A stretch of DNA of 64,000 bases, from contig NC_136016.1 in NCBI RefSeq assembly GCF_048128805.1, forward strand, positions 12,950,676 through 13,014,675, read 5' to 3'. Source of the DNA: Centroberyx gerrardi. Taxonomy: Eukaryota; Chordata; Actinopteri; Beryciformes; Berycidae. Shown one piece after another: positions 12,404 to 24,800 of the stretch (positions within the stretch are counted from its first letter, which is position 1; the number at the start of each line of letters is the position of its first letter). The notes below the pieces were generated by a model, which saw only the letters and a program-made list of their open reading frames with translations, had not been told where the DNA came from and ran no database searches. Position numbers and translations under genes: made by a program.

Positions 12404-12599
12404 CATTGTGATAGAGTGCATCGAAAACAGCCTGTTATTGCCTAGTAGAAAGTCTATCCTTGCAGAAGTCACATTTGAGCTTTTAGGTCTTTACCAGCTG
12501 TCAAGTCACAAAACAAAGAAAAAACACCTCATGACCACTGAGAAACAGGATGGACTGAGTAGAGTAATCCAGTGTGCAGACAGGTTGCATTTCAAGACA

Positions 12600-12725
12600 C
12601 CCTGACAGCTCTGCTCTGCTCCGCTCCGCAGCGCCCCGTTGTGGTAGCTTGGTGAACTGCAAGGAGAAGCTGTGCGCCCGGTGAGCGACTGCCGCTGAAG
12701 AGACAACACCGCTGTCTGCACTCAG
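12600..12725 (+). other. mapt: mapt 5' non-coding exon (exon 0 equivalent)
   Basis: A GC-rich pocket in AT-rich surroundings ends in CTGCACTCAG followed by a clean GTAAGA donor at 12726. In tetrapods mapt begins with a non-coding exon that splices over a long first intron to the ATG exon; here the acceptor is at 18711/18712. The 5' boundary, and therefore the transcription start, is a guess. No TATA box is evident upstream, which fits the GC-rich TATA-less promoter known for mammalian MAPT. Confidence 0.5.
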
Positions 12726-15700
12726 GTAAGAAAACCGAGATCTTTCTGATATTAGGACAATTCAAAGTCAGTGTGATTACATTAAAGCATGAGGGCGAAC
12801 GGCTGAGATGCGGGTCAAATGCTGCGTCGTAATTCTCCATCGGCATTCGTCATGTCACTTATATTTTTTGCATGAGGTGGGAGAGGTTGGGCCTCTGCGT
12901 TACATGTATAGAAATATTGTGCACATGAATGAAGGAGGATATTTTCTGCCATTATGTAGCAACAAAATCCTCAGATCCTTCTGCAATGCTTTATTTCACA
13001 CGTGTATGATATTAAAATAATCAGTCATGGCCGGGCATTTGTTGTGTGCGCTCTTCATCTTGTGCAACAATAAACACTGAAACGTGTTTTTGTTGCAGCC
13101 ATCATTGCTCCAACAGTAGACGCTACACAAGCAGCCAGGCTGCCCATGAACATGGCATTGCATGTTTGTTCATCATTCCCAGCAGAAATAGCTCCATCAT
13201 CTCCGGAACAGGTCCTGGTCTTGGTTTAACCATATGGACATTGTCCGCGCACACTGTAACGAGACTAATCCGTCAGAATATTTCTAATCTCATTATTATG
13301 GGATCGGGGGAGGACAATAATGCAACGATATTTCAGTGATATTTGCTCCAATTTAAGACCGGCGAATTATTCTCCGCTTTGTGTCGTCTGATTTCAGCGC
13401 AGTGTGAGTGAGTGTGAATTGGTGGCTACAGGACTCCGCTTTCAGCGTTGCTTTTTTTCCCTCCCGTTATTCTGGATCTTTCGCTTCTTTCTTGCATCCG
13501 AGGGCCTACAGGGTTTCCAGCACAGCCTTGGCTCAAAATGCGAAATTCTATATCTGCTATAATGCAAAACATATTCCTATATTGCATTAATTTGCATGTG
13601 CATGTATACTAATTACCATGTTCGTCTTACATTATTTAAAGACCACATAGGGAATCCGAATGATGCGGCGCCTGTGCGCAAATGCCAAGCCCATTTTTCA
13701 TTTGATAAATACTGGAGACTGTCCGTGGAGTCGCGTGCAATGCAGCTCCCCCAGTGTGTCAGAGGACGGCCATTGAACCAGTGTTGCTCATCTGACACAT
13801 ATGGGCGTTTAAATAATCCGTTTCGGGGTCGGTGGATAGGATCTAATCTAGGTGTATGATTAAAACAACGCGCGCATGAAAGCACTTCGCCATGGCCCCT
13901 TTTCGCACACCGACTACCTTTCCAAATTAAAACAATGGGGCGTAATAATTTGGTTGTATGCCACTAATAATAGGCTACCTGTGGGTTTAGACAGGTTTGG
14001 TGGAGTGGATGGTTTTGTTGGAATGAACCGCACATCTCTGATCTCCTTTTCTTTGCCACGCGGACACACCTCTTTGCCACCCTCGTGTGAAGAAGATTGC
14101 ACAGAAAGCCCTTCCTTGTGCGCCACGGGCTACATTGATCTTTTGCAACAAGGGGAAATGGCATGTTGTATTTTCAAAGCTCATGGGGTAGCTATTCCAA
14201 TCGACCAGATCATTTATTGAAAGGAATGAAATAACTCAACATCTTTTTGTAAATATGGTGATGTTTTGATAGACACAGACAGCTACAAGTTTCTACAGTG
14301 CTTTTGGCATGAGTTGGAATGTATTGGTATGTACACCCAGTGAGGTCTGAGGTGGGTTCCTCCCTCACAAAGAATGAATTAATTAATAGTTCAGAGTTAA
14401 TTTATCGGCATGCCAAGTAAACAATCTGGCCACATTTTAACACACAGGTGTCATTTCGAATAAAGTGTAGTTATATCCTGAAAGATTTACTTGCAGCAGC
14501 TACTATAAACTCTATATCCCAAGCCTTGAATTGAAAAATTATTAGTATTATTATTATTAGTCATTAACTTGAATGACATGGCCTAAACCTTCTGAAATAT
14601 GACCTGGATCTAGTGCTCCATGCAGCGAAGGCTGACAGGCTATTGGCTATTCCAAAGTATAGGCTCAAATCCAACGGTGACCGGGTCCAACCGGCCTGCT
14701 TGAGCAGCTTAGGCTGGCAAAATAAACGTCAGCAATTAAATCACATTTTAAAACACATTTTTACAGACACTCTTTTATATTATTTGTTCCTACTTATTTT
14801 ATTCACATATTTGCTTCTTCTGTAATCCTGTTTTTAATTCATGCCTGGTAATTTCACTGTTTAAGTACTTTTAGAATATAAATAAATAAAGTTCCTAATT
14901 ATTATTTTCATTATAAGGTATTACTCCAGTTTTGTAAAGACAAATCAATGCCCATTCAAAAGATGTAGTGCAGCAAAATAGTATACTAGCTGTATGTATT
15001 TTGTGTGTGTGTTTGTGTGTATGTGTGTGTATTCATTCATGCGCATAATAAGAGATGGGGGGTGGTCTGTGTTGGATGTAAAATGCACTATATAAGATCT
15101 AGACTACAATGTCCTGATAGAGTTGTGATGTCAAAAGAAGCTGCTCAGATGTCTTTCTGATTGCGTAGTCTTGTTAAGGAGAAGAAGAAATGCCACAGCG
15201 GGCTTTAAACTGCATTCTTGTACGTAGTTAATTGGCACCATGCTGATGGAGGACTTTGGCTCATTGCACCAATAGACTTCATTACAGTGGCAGACCAGGG
15301 CGTGTGTGTGTGTGTGTGTGCCGGATCAGATCGTAGCTCCAGGCCTTGTGTACATATTGGAACATGCAGCAGCTGTAGTGTCTGAGGCAGTTACTTAGCA
15401 GGCTGCACCATGACAACACAAGAAGAATTCCTCATACTCTGAATTCCTGCACCGCAAGATTGCACATTCAATATAGTATTCAGTTGTGGTATATTTTACT
15501 ATACAATGCTCTGCAAAAAAAAAGAAACTGGAATGAATGTCTAGCAATAATTATGTGAGAAATAACTGTATTTTATAAAGTCGTCTTTAAGCTGAAAGTC
15601 AGTAGGGTGTGGCTGACATCCTGGAGTTATGAAAACAAAGGTGGAAAATATTCCACCAATGTAAGTACTTTGCCCCATGGTTACTAAGCAAACGGGTATT

Positions 15701-18700
15701 TCTGAGCTGCAGACACAGCCATTAGATGCTGAGCAAGCCGCATGCTGGCTGTGCTGCAAGATGTTTCACTTCCAGCGCTTGGATGGGTGGGAAAATGGAG
15801 ACCCGCTCTAATTCAGCCCCCCCATCGCAAGGCCAGGCCCACATTAGAAAGGTAGAGTCAGTCAGAGATTTTTTTTTTTTCTGTGTCTCTCCCTGCCTGA
15901 GGATGGGAGGCTGGGAGTGTACAGAGAGAGAATGATGAGGAAAGTAGGTCAGAGATACAGAGGCAATCAAGCATGAGGACAGCATCCCAGTCTCTCAGCT
16001 GAACTACAAGCAGCACTGGTGAGCAGGCTAGAGACTGCATCAGGGCGAACCATTTGTTTTTGTGTTTGATCTATTGTATATGCATGAAATATGAACTCTT
16101 CCAGTTCAATCTCAGCTAATTCTTGTGTATAGCTACATATGTAATATACCTAAAGTCACCTTCATTGCCCCAGTGTTTGGTTGCTCTCACTTACTGAGTC
16201 ATTGCATTTTCTGCTTGGGCTTATGTATATGCATCTATTCATTTGGCTGGAACCAAGATTTTCCTTGCTGTGAGAGTCCATTACCAAATTGTGTACCACT
16301 CAGTGTCGCCGCTGTAGTGCATCTGGGTTAAAAAATAGGCACTCCCAAAAGACAGGGAAATTTAGGCAGTGTCTTATTGCATGTTTGGAGCTATGTCAAT
16401 ATCTCTGTTGACCGTGTTCCTTCCAGAGCCGTCTAAGCGGTTTGCTTGAGAGCCAGGGCCTGTGCCAAGATTACATTTTCACACGCCCCTCCGAGGGACA
16501 AGCTGCATCAGCAGACCTTTGAGCCTTTTCCCCCTCATGAAGCTTCAACAAAGACTGCTGTCGTGTTCCCTTTATGTACTAGGTAAAATTTGTGTGTGTG
16601 TTTAGTCCCAAAGCAAATCACTAAAGAGGCTTTTGGTCAAATCTAGACCCACCACAATGAATGACACACAGATGTCTTGATAAAAAAAAAAAGTTTTTAA
16701 ATGTTTGACTAGTAGATGGATTGATACAGTAGCATATGGGACAGGCTAAGTTAGGGACTGAGATAGTCCTCCATGCTAAGAAATATCCCAAGCACAATAA
16801 TATTTTGGGAAAATATTTTGCATCCTGTAACACAGCAAAAATATTTCTTTGTGTCTTGTTATGTAAACATTAAGGAAATTATTCTCTTATGTCCTGTAAC
16901 ATAACCATGATATCTAGTGTACATAAGATGATCAGATAAGGAATCCCGTTCTTATCAACCTTGAGTGTATTTGCTCTCTAACCGCCGGAGCTCCCGGACG
17001 CAGAGCGTGAACGGCCTCTCAGAGGGATTGTTTTCGTTGGCATGGGCGCAGCTCGCTTGTTTGGATTCTGTCATGTGTAATGCTACAATGGGAGTTTTGT
17101 CAGGGAGCTGTGTTGAGGATTGAGAGTAGACCATTCATTCGAATTTGTATGGGACACACAAACATCACACTACCATTTAAAATATATTCAGAGCTCTTTT
17201 TTAATGCCATTTTGGCCTTTTTTTCCATTGGGCTTAAACATTTTACATTGTTGTACAAGAACTAGCCTATATTCCAGATGGAGCATGAAGCTATATTGCT
17301 TCCTATAGAATATGACCCAATCTGTGTTCTTCCCTCTAGGTGTTTGCTGGCCTGATCTGGTTGGCACAAAGTCCCATTTTTGGCATATGTGTTTGAATGT
17401 GGAATGTTGTTTAAACATCCAAGGTCAGGAGATATGCAGGTACACCAAGGGAAGGTCGAATAGCTGAGCCAATTGTGCCCATAGAGTGGGTTTTATTGGG
17501 AGGAGTAACCACGGTAACAGTTTAGGCTATGCTGCCCGTAAAGTCATAACTGGAGCAGGTGCAGTCACATCGATGCATGCTGTTTGAGAGCTAGCCGAAA
17601 TCCTGTGGGTGGCGGCACCCAAATAGCATTTCATGTGCATTTCAATTTTAAACAATGCCAATTTCATTTCCAGTGATAACATAGGTTTAGCCTCTGACTA
17701 ATTGTATACTATTGGCACAAAATTCTTCAGGTCAATACAAGCTTTGCGCCGTAGCTCTCAGACATGAAAACACAGTCATGTTTATATGCCAGAGTGGGCA
17801 TGAGGGTGAAAATAAAGATCAGACGCCGGTAAATCTCTATCACGATGCAAACACTGAAAGAGCAGTTTGGATGGCGAGACTGATTATGCCATAAGCCTTC
17901 AGTACTGGCTTGGTGTGTAAGTTTGTGTGTTTATATGTGTGTGTGTATATGTGTGTTACAGAAAGAGACTGTGTGAGAGGGCAGTGAAAAAATATGATAT
18001 AAACAGAAAACTGCTGACGTAACCAGAGGTTTGGATTTAATCTGATATGTAATCCTCTTTTTATGAGATTTGAAGCGATTCACATCTTACTGGTTGAATG
18101 AGCATGTCTGGACTGTGTAAGGTTTTTCCTGTGGTACAGTATATAAACCTCTTAATTACCCACTTTCTGTCAGCCATAGCTGAAATATGGCAGTACATAA
18201 AATGGAAGTGCTGCACTTGGGTGAAATTTTGGTTCTGTCAAGTCACAGACTGAACAGGTTCAGCGGTGCTAAGGAGGAAACCAGAGTTGGTCACTGGTTG
18301 TTTAGGAAGTGCAAACTTATCACAGTGAGGACGCAGAGCACATGGGCAGAAGGGACTATTTTTGTCCATGGTCCTGTAACATGAAGCGCGGACCCCACGT
18401 CAAGGTATATAAATAACTAGGTTTTCACAGACACAGTGTCTGTTTACATTTCGTGGTGACGGACTGGGTTGTGTAAGCCCGGAAGACAAAGGGTCCATAT
18501 ATTACGCCATAATTATATTTACTCCTTAAAACCAGGTATTCTTTTTTGTCAATTGCTTCTCATGGAAAAGCGCAACTTTTCATTTGCAGTATATTTAACC
18601 CAGTCATCTGACACTCGCAAAAGAACGTGATGGACTAACAATTTAATTCTGTCTTGAACTATGTTCATCGTCTTGGTTTATTTAACTTGCTCGGGTTGTG

Positions 18701-18711
18701 CTCTTTTGTAG
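12726..18711 (+). other. mapt: mapt intron 1 (about 6 kb)
   Basis: No exon-like sequence was recognised. The first 1.5 kb has several open frames (for example 13876-14220) with no recognisable protein pattern; they may only reflect higher GC. GT-rich microsatellites lie at 15001-15030 and 15302-15320. A T-run is at 15869-15880 and an A-run at 16682-16692. Confidence 0.5.
18139..18416 (+). promoter_or_regulatory. mapt: Two TATA-like motifs upstream of the mapt ATG exon
   Basis: 'agtatataaac' (about 18139-18149) and 'tatataaataa' (18406-18416) lie about 570 and 300 bp upstream of the acceptor at 18712. They could serve an internal promoter that bypasses exon 0. No initiator or transcript evidence is available, and TATA-like sequences are frequent in AT-rich introns. 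Confidence 0.2.
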
Positions 18712-18729
18712 CCTGAACTGCGACTGGCA

Positions 18730-18889
18730 ATGGATCAGCACCAGGACTACATGAACAACGCCTCTAACAGCTATAGCTCTGGAGACACCATGAATGCTTC
18801 CTTAGCTGGGATGACCATCAACGACCTGCACCACCAGGAGAATGGAGTCCAGATGGGACACAGAAGCCCTGGAGATGCCAAAATGAAAG
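18730..18889 (+). CDS. mapt: mapt exon 1: start codon exon
   Basis: The acceptor 'ctcttttgtag' ends at 18711. The first ATG follows 18 nt of 5' UTR and encodes [20 protein letters not shown], ending at AAA G|GTCAGA in phase 1, the same phase as mammalian exon 1. Sequence similarity to the mammalian N-terminus is low, apart from its polar, Asp/Gln/Ser-rich character. The donor (GTCAGA) is suboptimal. Confidence 0.8.
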
Positions 18890-21800
18890 GTCAGACACCC
18901 AGGCATTTATGAAAAATACTCATAAACTAGCAACAGCCATCAAAGAGATGCTTTTCTAAATTAACATCCAGGCATTTTATCAAGGCTAACACAAGGCCAA
19001 AGTAGAAGGGTGAGCAAAGAAGACTGAAAGGTAAAAATAAATACATGATATGATACATAATACATGATACCGAGTAAGATGACATCATCCAAATGACATC
19101 ATTAGCTTCATGTGCCATATATGATGGCATCTTTGGGCTTTGTTCCAAAAAAAAGTATTAGTCAGCTTTCCAATTAATCCAAATCTGAATGTCTTAAAGA
19201 GAAGGATTTAAATTTCCACATACCATTTCCTCAAAGTCGTAGTAGTCTATATTGAGTTGGTTCAGAGGCCGAAGGCCTAGTGTTTCAACTGTGCTTTGTT
19301 TTAATCCCTTTTTACATAATGGATACAAGGCATGCTTGACTGGCCCTTAGTCCCTAACTGCAGCTGCACTCTGCTGTGTAATCCAGGCATCTGGGTCAGC
19401 CTCCTCAGAGTGCGCCCTGTCTCGCCATCCTGCGCCACTGTTAGCTACCAATTCAGTTCATAAACAATCAGGCTTTTAGCAGCACACATAGAGCATCAAC
19501 TTTTTAAAAGGCACATTTCATAATTTAAAGGGTTATTAATGGCAAAACAGAAAATGTATGGGAAGGAAAACAGGGGAAGAGCCCTGTCTATATTATGTCT
19601 CCCTTCTTGTTTGTTAGGTACAGAGTATGCAAAAGAAATAATCACAGTAACTGTACAGTCAGATAGTTGACTTAATAGTACACACTGCTGTATCAACAAT
19701 GATAGGAATTTCTTTTTATCCCTTTTAACCCAATTATCTATATGGCCAATTAGTACGTAGCCTAGCTTTCCCCAGTTTACAACCCTCACTAGTGCAGTCG
19801 TTCTCCCCATTCCCACTTTCCATCGCCCCACGCTCAAGCAGGAAGCAGAGCACACACTCAGGTTCCGGCACTTTTATCCACGGTGCGACACATAGTGAGT
19901 ATCCCACTTACCTCTTTGAATAATAGAGTAGGAGACGTGATTTTGGAAATAGATTTGTGGTGTAGTATTTGTAGTGTAGAGGTCTATGGGCTACTTGTGT
20001 GGATATGGATGGGTTAAACCAAGTGTAGAACATTTAAGTGGCTTTCATGGATATGGCTTAACGTTGGTTTAGTTACTTCTGGGCTATGGAGTCCATGCCT
20101 AAAATATTCAAGAACTAATTAGGGATGGACTTAGATGTACAGCATTTTGTTGTTTTGGTGGGATTTAATATTTGGCCCATAGTGATTATCACTTAATCCC
20201 TGATTTAGTCCTGGATCGTCATTCCCTGCAGTAAGTTTACCTACATTTGGGCCCATTTTAAGGCATGTCTGTGAAAGCATCATGTAAACAGCCATTTTAG
20301 TCTAGGACCTGCCTTAAAACATGTCAGACTGGTTCAGTCTGAAGTGTTTTAGGTCTTTGATGGTTTGTTCTTGTTATGAGTTAAATCATAATACAACAGA
20401 GGTGAACGTTCATCTTATTTCCTGAAACAGAGTTGGTCAAGGGTTCACAGTAATCTTGGATTTAACGACTAAATAACAGTGGCTATTGCTAAAGTTCTAA
20501 TTCTTTAATAAAAGCATTTTTAGTTTCATTTTACAGCTTCCTTTGGGAATTCTCACATGAAAATTAGTTTTGGTGAACCTCACCAGTGCTGCACTCATCA
20601 TCTGTCTGGAAATGTAAATTTCTGTCATGATTAACCTCAAGCTTGACCTCCAACTAACCTTTAATTCACAGAGAAGGAAGCAGTGCTAAGTGAGAATGGG
20701 GTTAAAGCTGCAAATGAGCTCTCACAACTAGAGAGCGCCCACTATGATGACAAGGTGCAACCTGGTGCCTCTGGGGAGAATGAGGTGCAACCTGGTATGC
20801 CCCCTCCACCACTCATTACATGAAGCTTGAATACCAAAGACCTTATTAACACATATTTTTCACTCTTACCCCTCATTTAGCACATTGCAAGTTATCAGCT
20901 ACAAATAACATTCCTTTGTTTCAGAGATATAACCAGAGAAATATTCATCTTGGTTTGTTGGCTTTGTTTTGCCTCACAGTTGTTATTATTTTCAGCCTTC
21001 CAACTCTAACCCAGGCTTTCTTGGTCTCTTGGTTTAAATGTGGGTGTTCTACTTCGATTTTGCTGCCTGTATGCTAATATATGCTTTGAGGCCTTTATCA
21101 TTTACATGGTATTTATAGCCCACTGGTGATAGCAAGGCATTTCTAGCTGTGTTGTCATTACAAACAATTCATAAACAATGTGCAATATGTGCCTGTTATT
21201 TAGGGAACATGCAGAAACACTGTGTCCTTCACAATAGGTTTGTACTAGAGCCACAGATCACTGACTAACATGGAAAATAATGGCTCTCTGTGCTTGTAAG
21301 AATTAGCTACTGTAGCCCCACTCCAGTCTGGGTCAAGCATCCTTTGATCATGAATAGTGAGCATGACAGCCTGTCCTCAGGATGGTGGGAGGGACATTCA
21401 TCAGGTTGAAAGGGCTCCCTGATCTGTTAAACAGCTCCTGAGTCCCTGGACATGAGAAATACCACAGGAGTAGAGAACGCAGCTGACCCACCGCAGCAAA
21501 CAGGTTAGGAGGTTAGGAGCTGTGACTTTAGAGCAGACTAAGCAAGTATTGGGTAAACCTGTGGAAAGTCTGGGTTAGGGTTTGACATTTCCTATTTTCT
21601 AACTAGTGGGCATCCATTTATCCTACAGCAGAGACAGCTGAACCATCTGCAGAGGAAAGGGCTGTTGAAGCCGAGTCTGAGCTCTCAGAATTAGAGAGCG
21701 GCCCATGTGAAGACGAGGTGCAACTTGGTGCCTCTGGTGAAAATGAGGGGCAACTTGGTATGCCTCTTGTCGTTGAGCTCTTGCTTCTTTTCAGCTGCTT

Positions 21801-24800
21801 GTGCAAAATTTGTTTTTCTAGCATCTTATAATTTTATGACCATAGCGGCCTGCCACGCTCATGTGTACTGTACATATTGACTGTAAAATGAAGCTCACTA
21901 CCTTGTTTTATTTCAGCGCCATGAATGGGATTGAGTTTGTATTTGGTTTGCTGACTGAAGTTGTTTTCATGCTTGCTCTGTTTTCTAGTTTTGGGAATCT
22001 AATCTTAACTTCTTTTTGTTTTTATTAACTTTCTGTCATTAGAATGCTCCCACAGCCAATGTAAGCCTTTTTTGTTTGCTTTGAGCAGTGAAACGGATCC
22101 AGATCTATTGGAATACTCTGGTCCTTTCACAAAACCACTGCAACACAATCATTACCAGAGTCAAGAGGCAAACACAGCCATTTAAAAGCTATATCTTATC
22201 CTGGCTATTTCAGAATGAAAGAAATGACCAAACCACAAGCAGATTTTAGATTCATGTGATCTGTTAAACAGATGCAGAGCTCCCAGACATGGGGAATGCC
22301 AGAATAATGGAAAAAACAGCTGAAGTACCATATGGAGTACCAGGTTAGGTGTGGTGCTGGACCATGTACGACTTAAATGAAAACAGTGGAAACCTCAGCA
22401 CCTACCTCAACCTGATCGCAGTCTGTCTGCATATGCACCGTTTTTGGATGATGCATTGATCTAACATTTTTTTTAACAGTGATTTGCTGTGGGCTTTGTG
22501 CAATAACTGAAAACATGCTGTGAAGTATTTGGGCCTTTTTTGGTTTCTTTGCAGTGACAGTAATGAATGACAGGCTTGCTTTAGAAACTCATAACTGATT
22601 ATGCTCTTGTGTCTTTCCCATTTGCCTCACCATGTTTAATCAGCGGCTGGAGGAGCAGCTTCAACAGGTACTTCATTTTTTATTGATTGCACTTAGACTG
22701 TTTACTTATGAGTCAGATATGAATACAATTACAACTACTAGGTGCACCAGAAATAACCCAGAGGGGTATGTAATGTATTTGTGAAATGTGTTCCATAATT
22801 TAGTACATTTATCATATATTGTTGTCCAATTATCCAAATACTATACTAAACTTATTTATTAATTTTATTTAACTCTTCAGTATTTTACTTTATGTCAAAA
22901 TTTGCATCCAAAATGAACATTTAGTTTAAGTTCATTGCTTGAGATGAAATTCAAAGATGAAGTTTTGATCATGGATAATGCATTATTTTGCACTGTCAGA
23001 AGCAAGTAGGGAAGTTGAATATCACATTTTGAGCACTTTTTACAATGAATATGCATAATTCAGTGGTATGATGGTTCATTACATTCACTGGAATCAATAT
23101 GCATCAAGGTCATTTTCCTCTGTTGTCTTTCACCCAACTGCGATGCATTATTGTCCATTTCCATCTCATTTTATTTTGATGTGAACTAAAGTATCTTTTT
23201 TTTAAGAAAGCAACCACCATTGATCACTTCTCAGTTCATGGTCTTGCGTTATCACCTTTTATCGTTTTCAGTTTTTGTTACCTTAATGAAAGACAACAGT
23301 TAGGAGTCACTTTTTAAACTTTCCTCATGGACATCAAGTGCACAGTTTTGTTCACTTCTTTACTTCTTGATTTATTTTCAATGGGGAGATGGAAACGAGT
23401 GCTTTGAATGTCATCATTAATCTGCTTTCCAAACAAATTAGCGAAGCCCAGCACTGCGGTCCTCAGTGAGTTCGCATTTGCGGCCGATGGATCAAAGCCT
23501 GCTGTAGACGGAGCCGATGGGGAGGGCATTGACTTCATGAGCATGGGAGCGTCCTGTTCCCTGGACCCAGGAAATGAGGCAGCTTCATGCTTGGATGGGG
23601 CACGGGTGGGAGAGTGTGGGAAGAGGCTAAGTGACTCTTTATGGGCCTCTGAAGACCTCAGCCGTGGGGCGGAGACTAGATGGGACGCGCCTGCCAGCAG
23701 GGGGAGCCCGGAGTGGACGGGTACTGCGGATTCTCAGCGGGCAATCAGCCTTGATGCCTCCGAGTGTCTGGCTGAAATAAGCAATCTGTCTGGCACGGCT
23801 TTGGTCCGCAGCACAGCCTTGGAAGACCTCACATCCATCGGAGACAGAGGCTTGTGGGTTGATCAGGGAGAGGAGCTCATCTCAAGTGAACACATGAAAG
23901 GCGGACTGACTGCTGATAACGCGGAGACTCTAGATGGGGCAACTTTAAAGTCCTGCAGTGGCTGGGACGCCGGAACCAATAAGATCACCCCAGAGAGACA
24001 ACTGTCCCCTCATACCCAAAGTCTGCCATGCTCTAGCTTTGATTCTGGCCTTGCTTATCATTCAGAAGATCTTCAGAGGGTGTGTGATTCCTCATATCCA
24101 GCACATAGCAATAGGAACTCTTCTGAGAGCGGTAGCCTTTTAACAAAAATGCCATCTGACGTAGTAACTGAAAACAACAAAACTGACTCATTATTAGATA
24201 GAGCCAGCTATTCAAAGTCTGACATTTGTAATGACTCAGAGATGAGCAGTGTGGTTCAGAGCACCAGTGCAACTGAACTCCAGAAAACGCCCCAAAGTTC
24301 TCCAGCCAGAAAGTCATTGGTGCCGATCGCTATATTCAAAGGTCTGTTTGCTGTCATATTCACCAATTCAGAACCAGTCCTCTTCAGTTAATTCCTTCCA
24401 CTTCTTTAATTTACAAAGCAGCTTCTATATGTTATGCAGCACTCTCCCTCAAACTTTTTCTATGGAAATTAACTTTGACCCAAAGGAGAAGCTTGTTGTC
24501 CTCCCTCCCCACGTTTGCTTTTTATTTCATCTATCCATCTTGCTCACTCTGCTGGTTATGCAGCCCCTGTAGCCACTTTTTGATTTATACAAGCACTATG
24601 TATACAAAATGTCACATTGCATGCTGCGTGCCCTACATCACCAAGTGTTGATTTCATTTGGTCTTCTCTTTGCCATGCACACGCATACAGGCACACACTT
24701 GAAAATAAAATACTTGTCTTCTTGTATTTCACTTGGGTGGATACAAAAGAAAAATGATTGAAAACAATTTTGGCTGGAAGAAAAAAAAATCTGCTCAAAA

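Larger units (their letters stand above)
7208..12599. other. Intergenic region between divergent receptor and mapt genes
   Basis: The receptor (minus) and mapt (plus) are head to head, so this 5.4-kb interval should hold both promoters. I see no recognisable gene. Contents: an exon-like frame with a hairpin (9782-9973), a MITE-like element (10954-11395), GA runs at about 10191-10209 and 11693-11718, an A-run at 12080-12091 and a GT run at 12381-12403. The remainder is unremarkable AT-rich sequence. Confidence 0.6.

Noticed and set aside
13876..14220. 114-codon plus-strand frame in mapt intron 1
   Set aside because: No recognisable protein pattern and no splice context; overlapping frames on the other strand are equally long.
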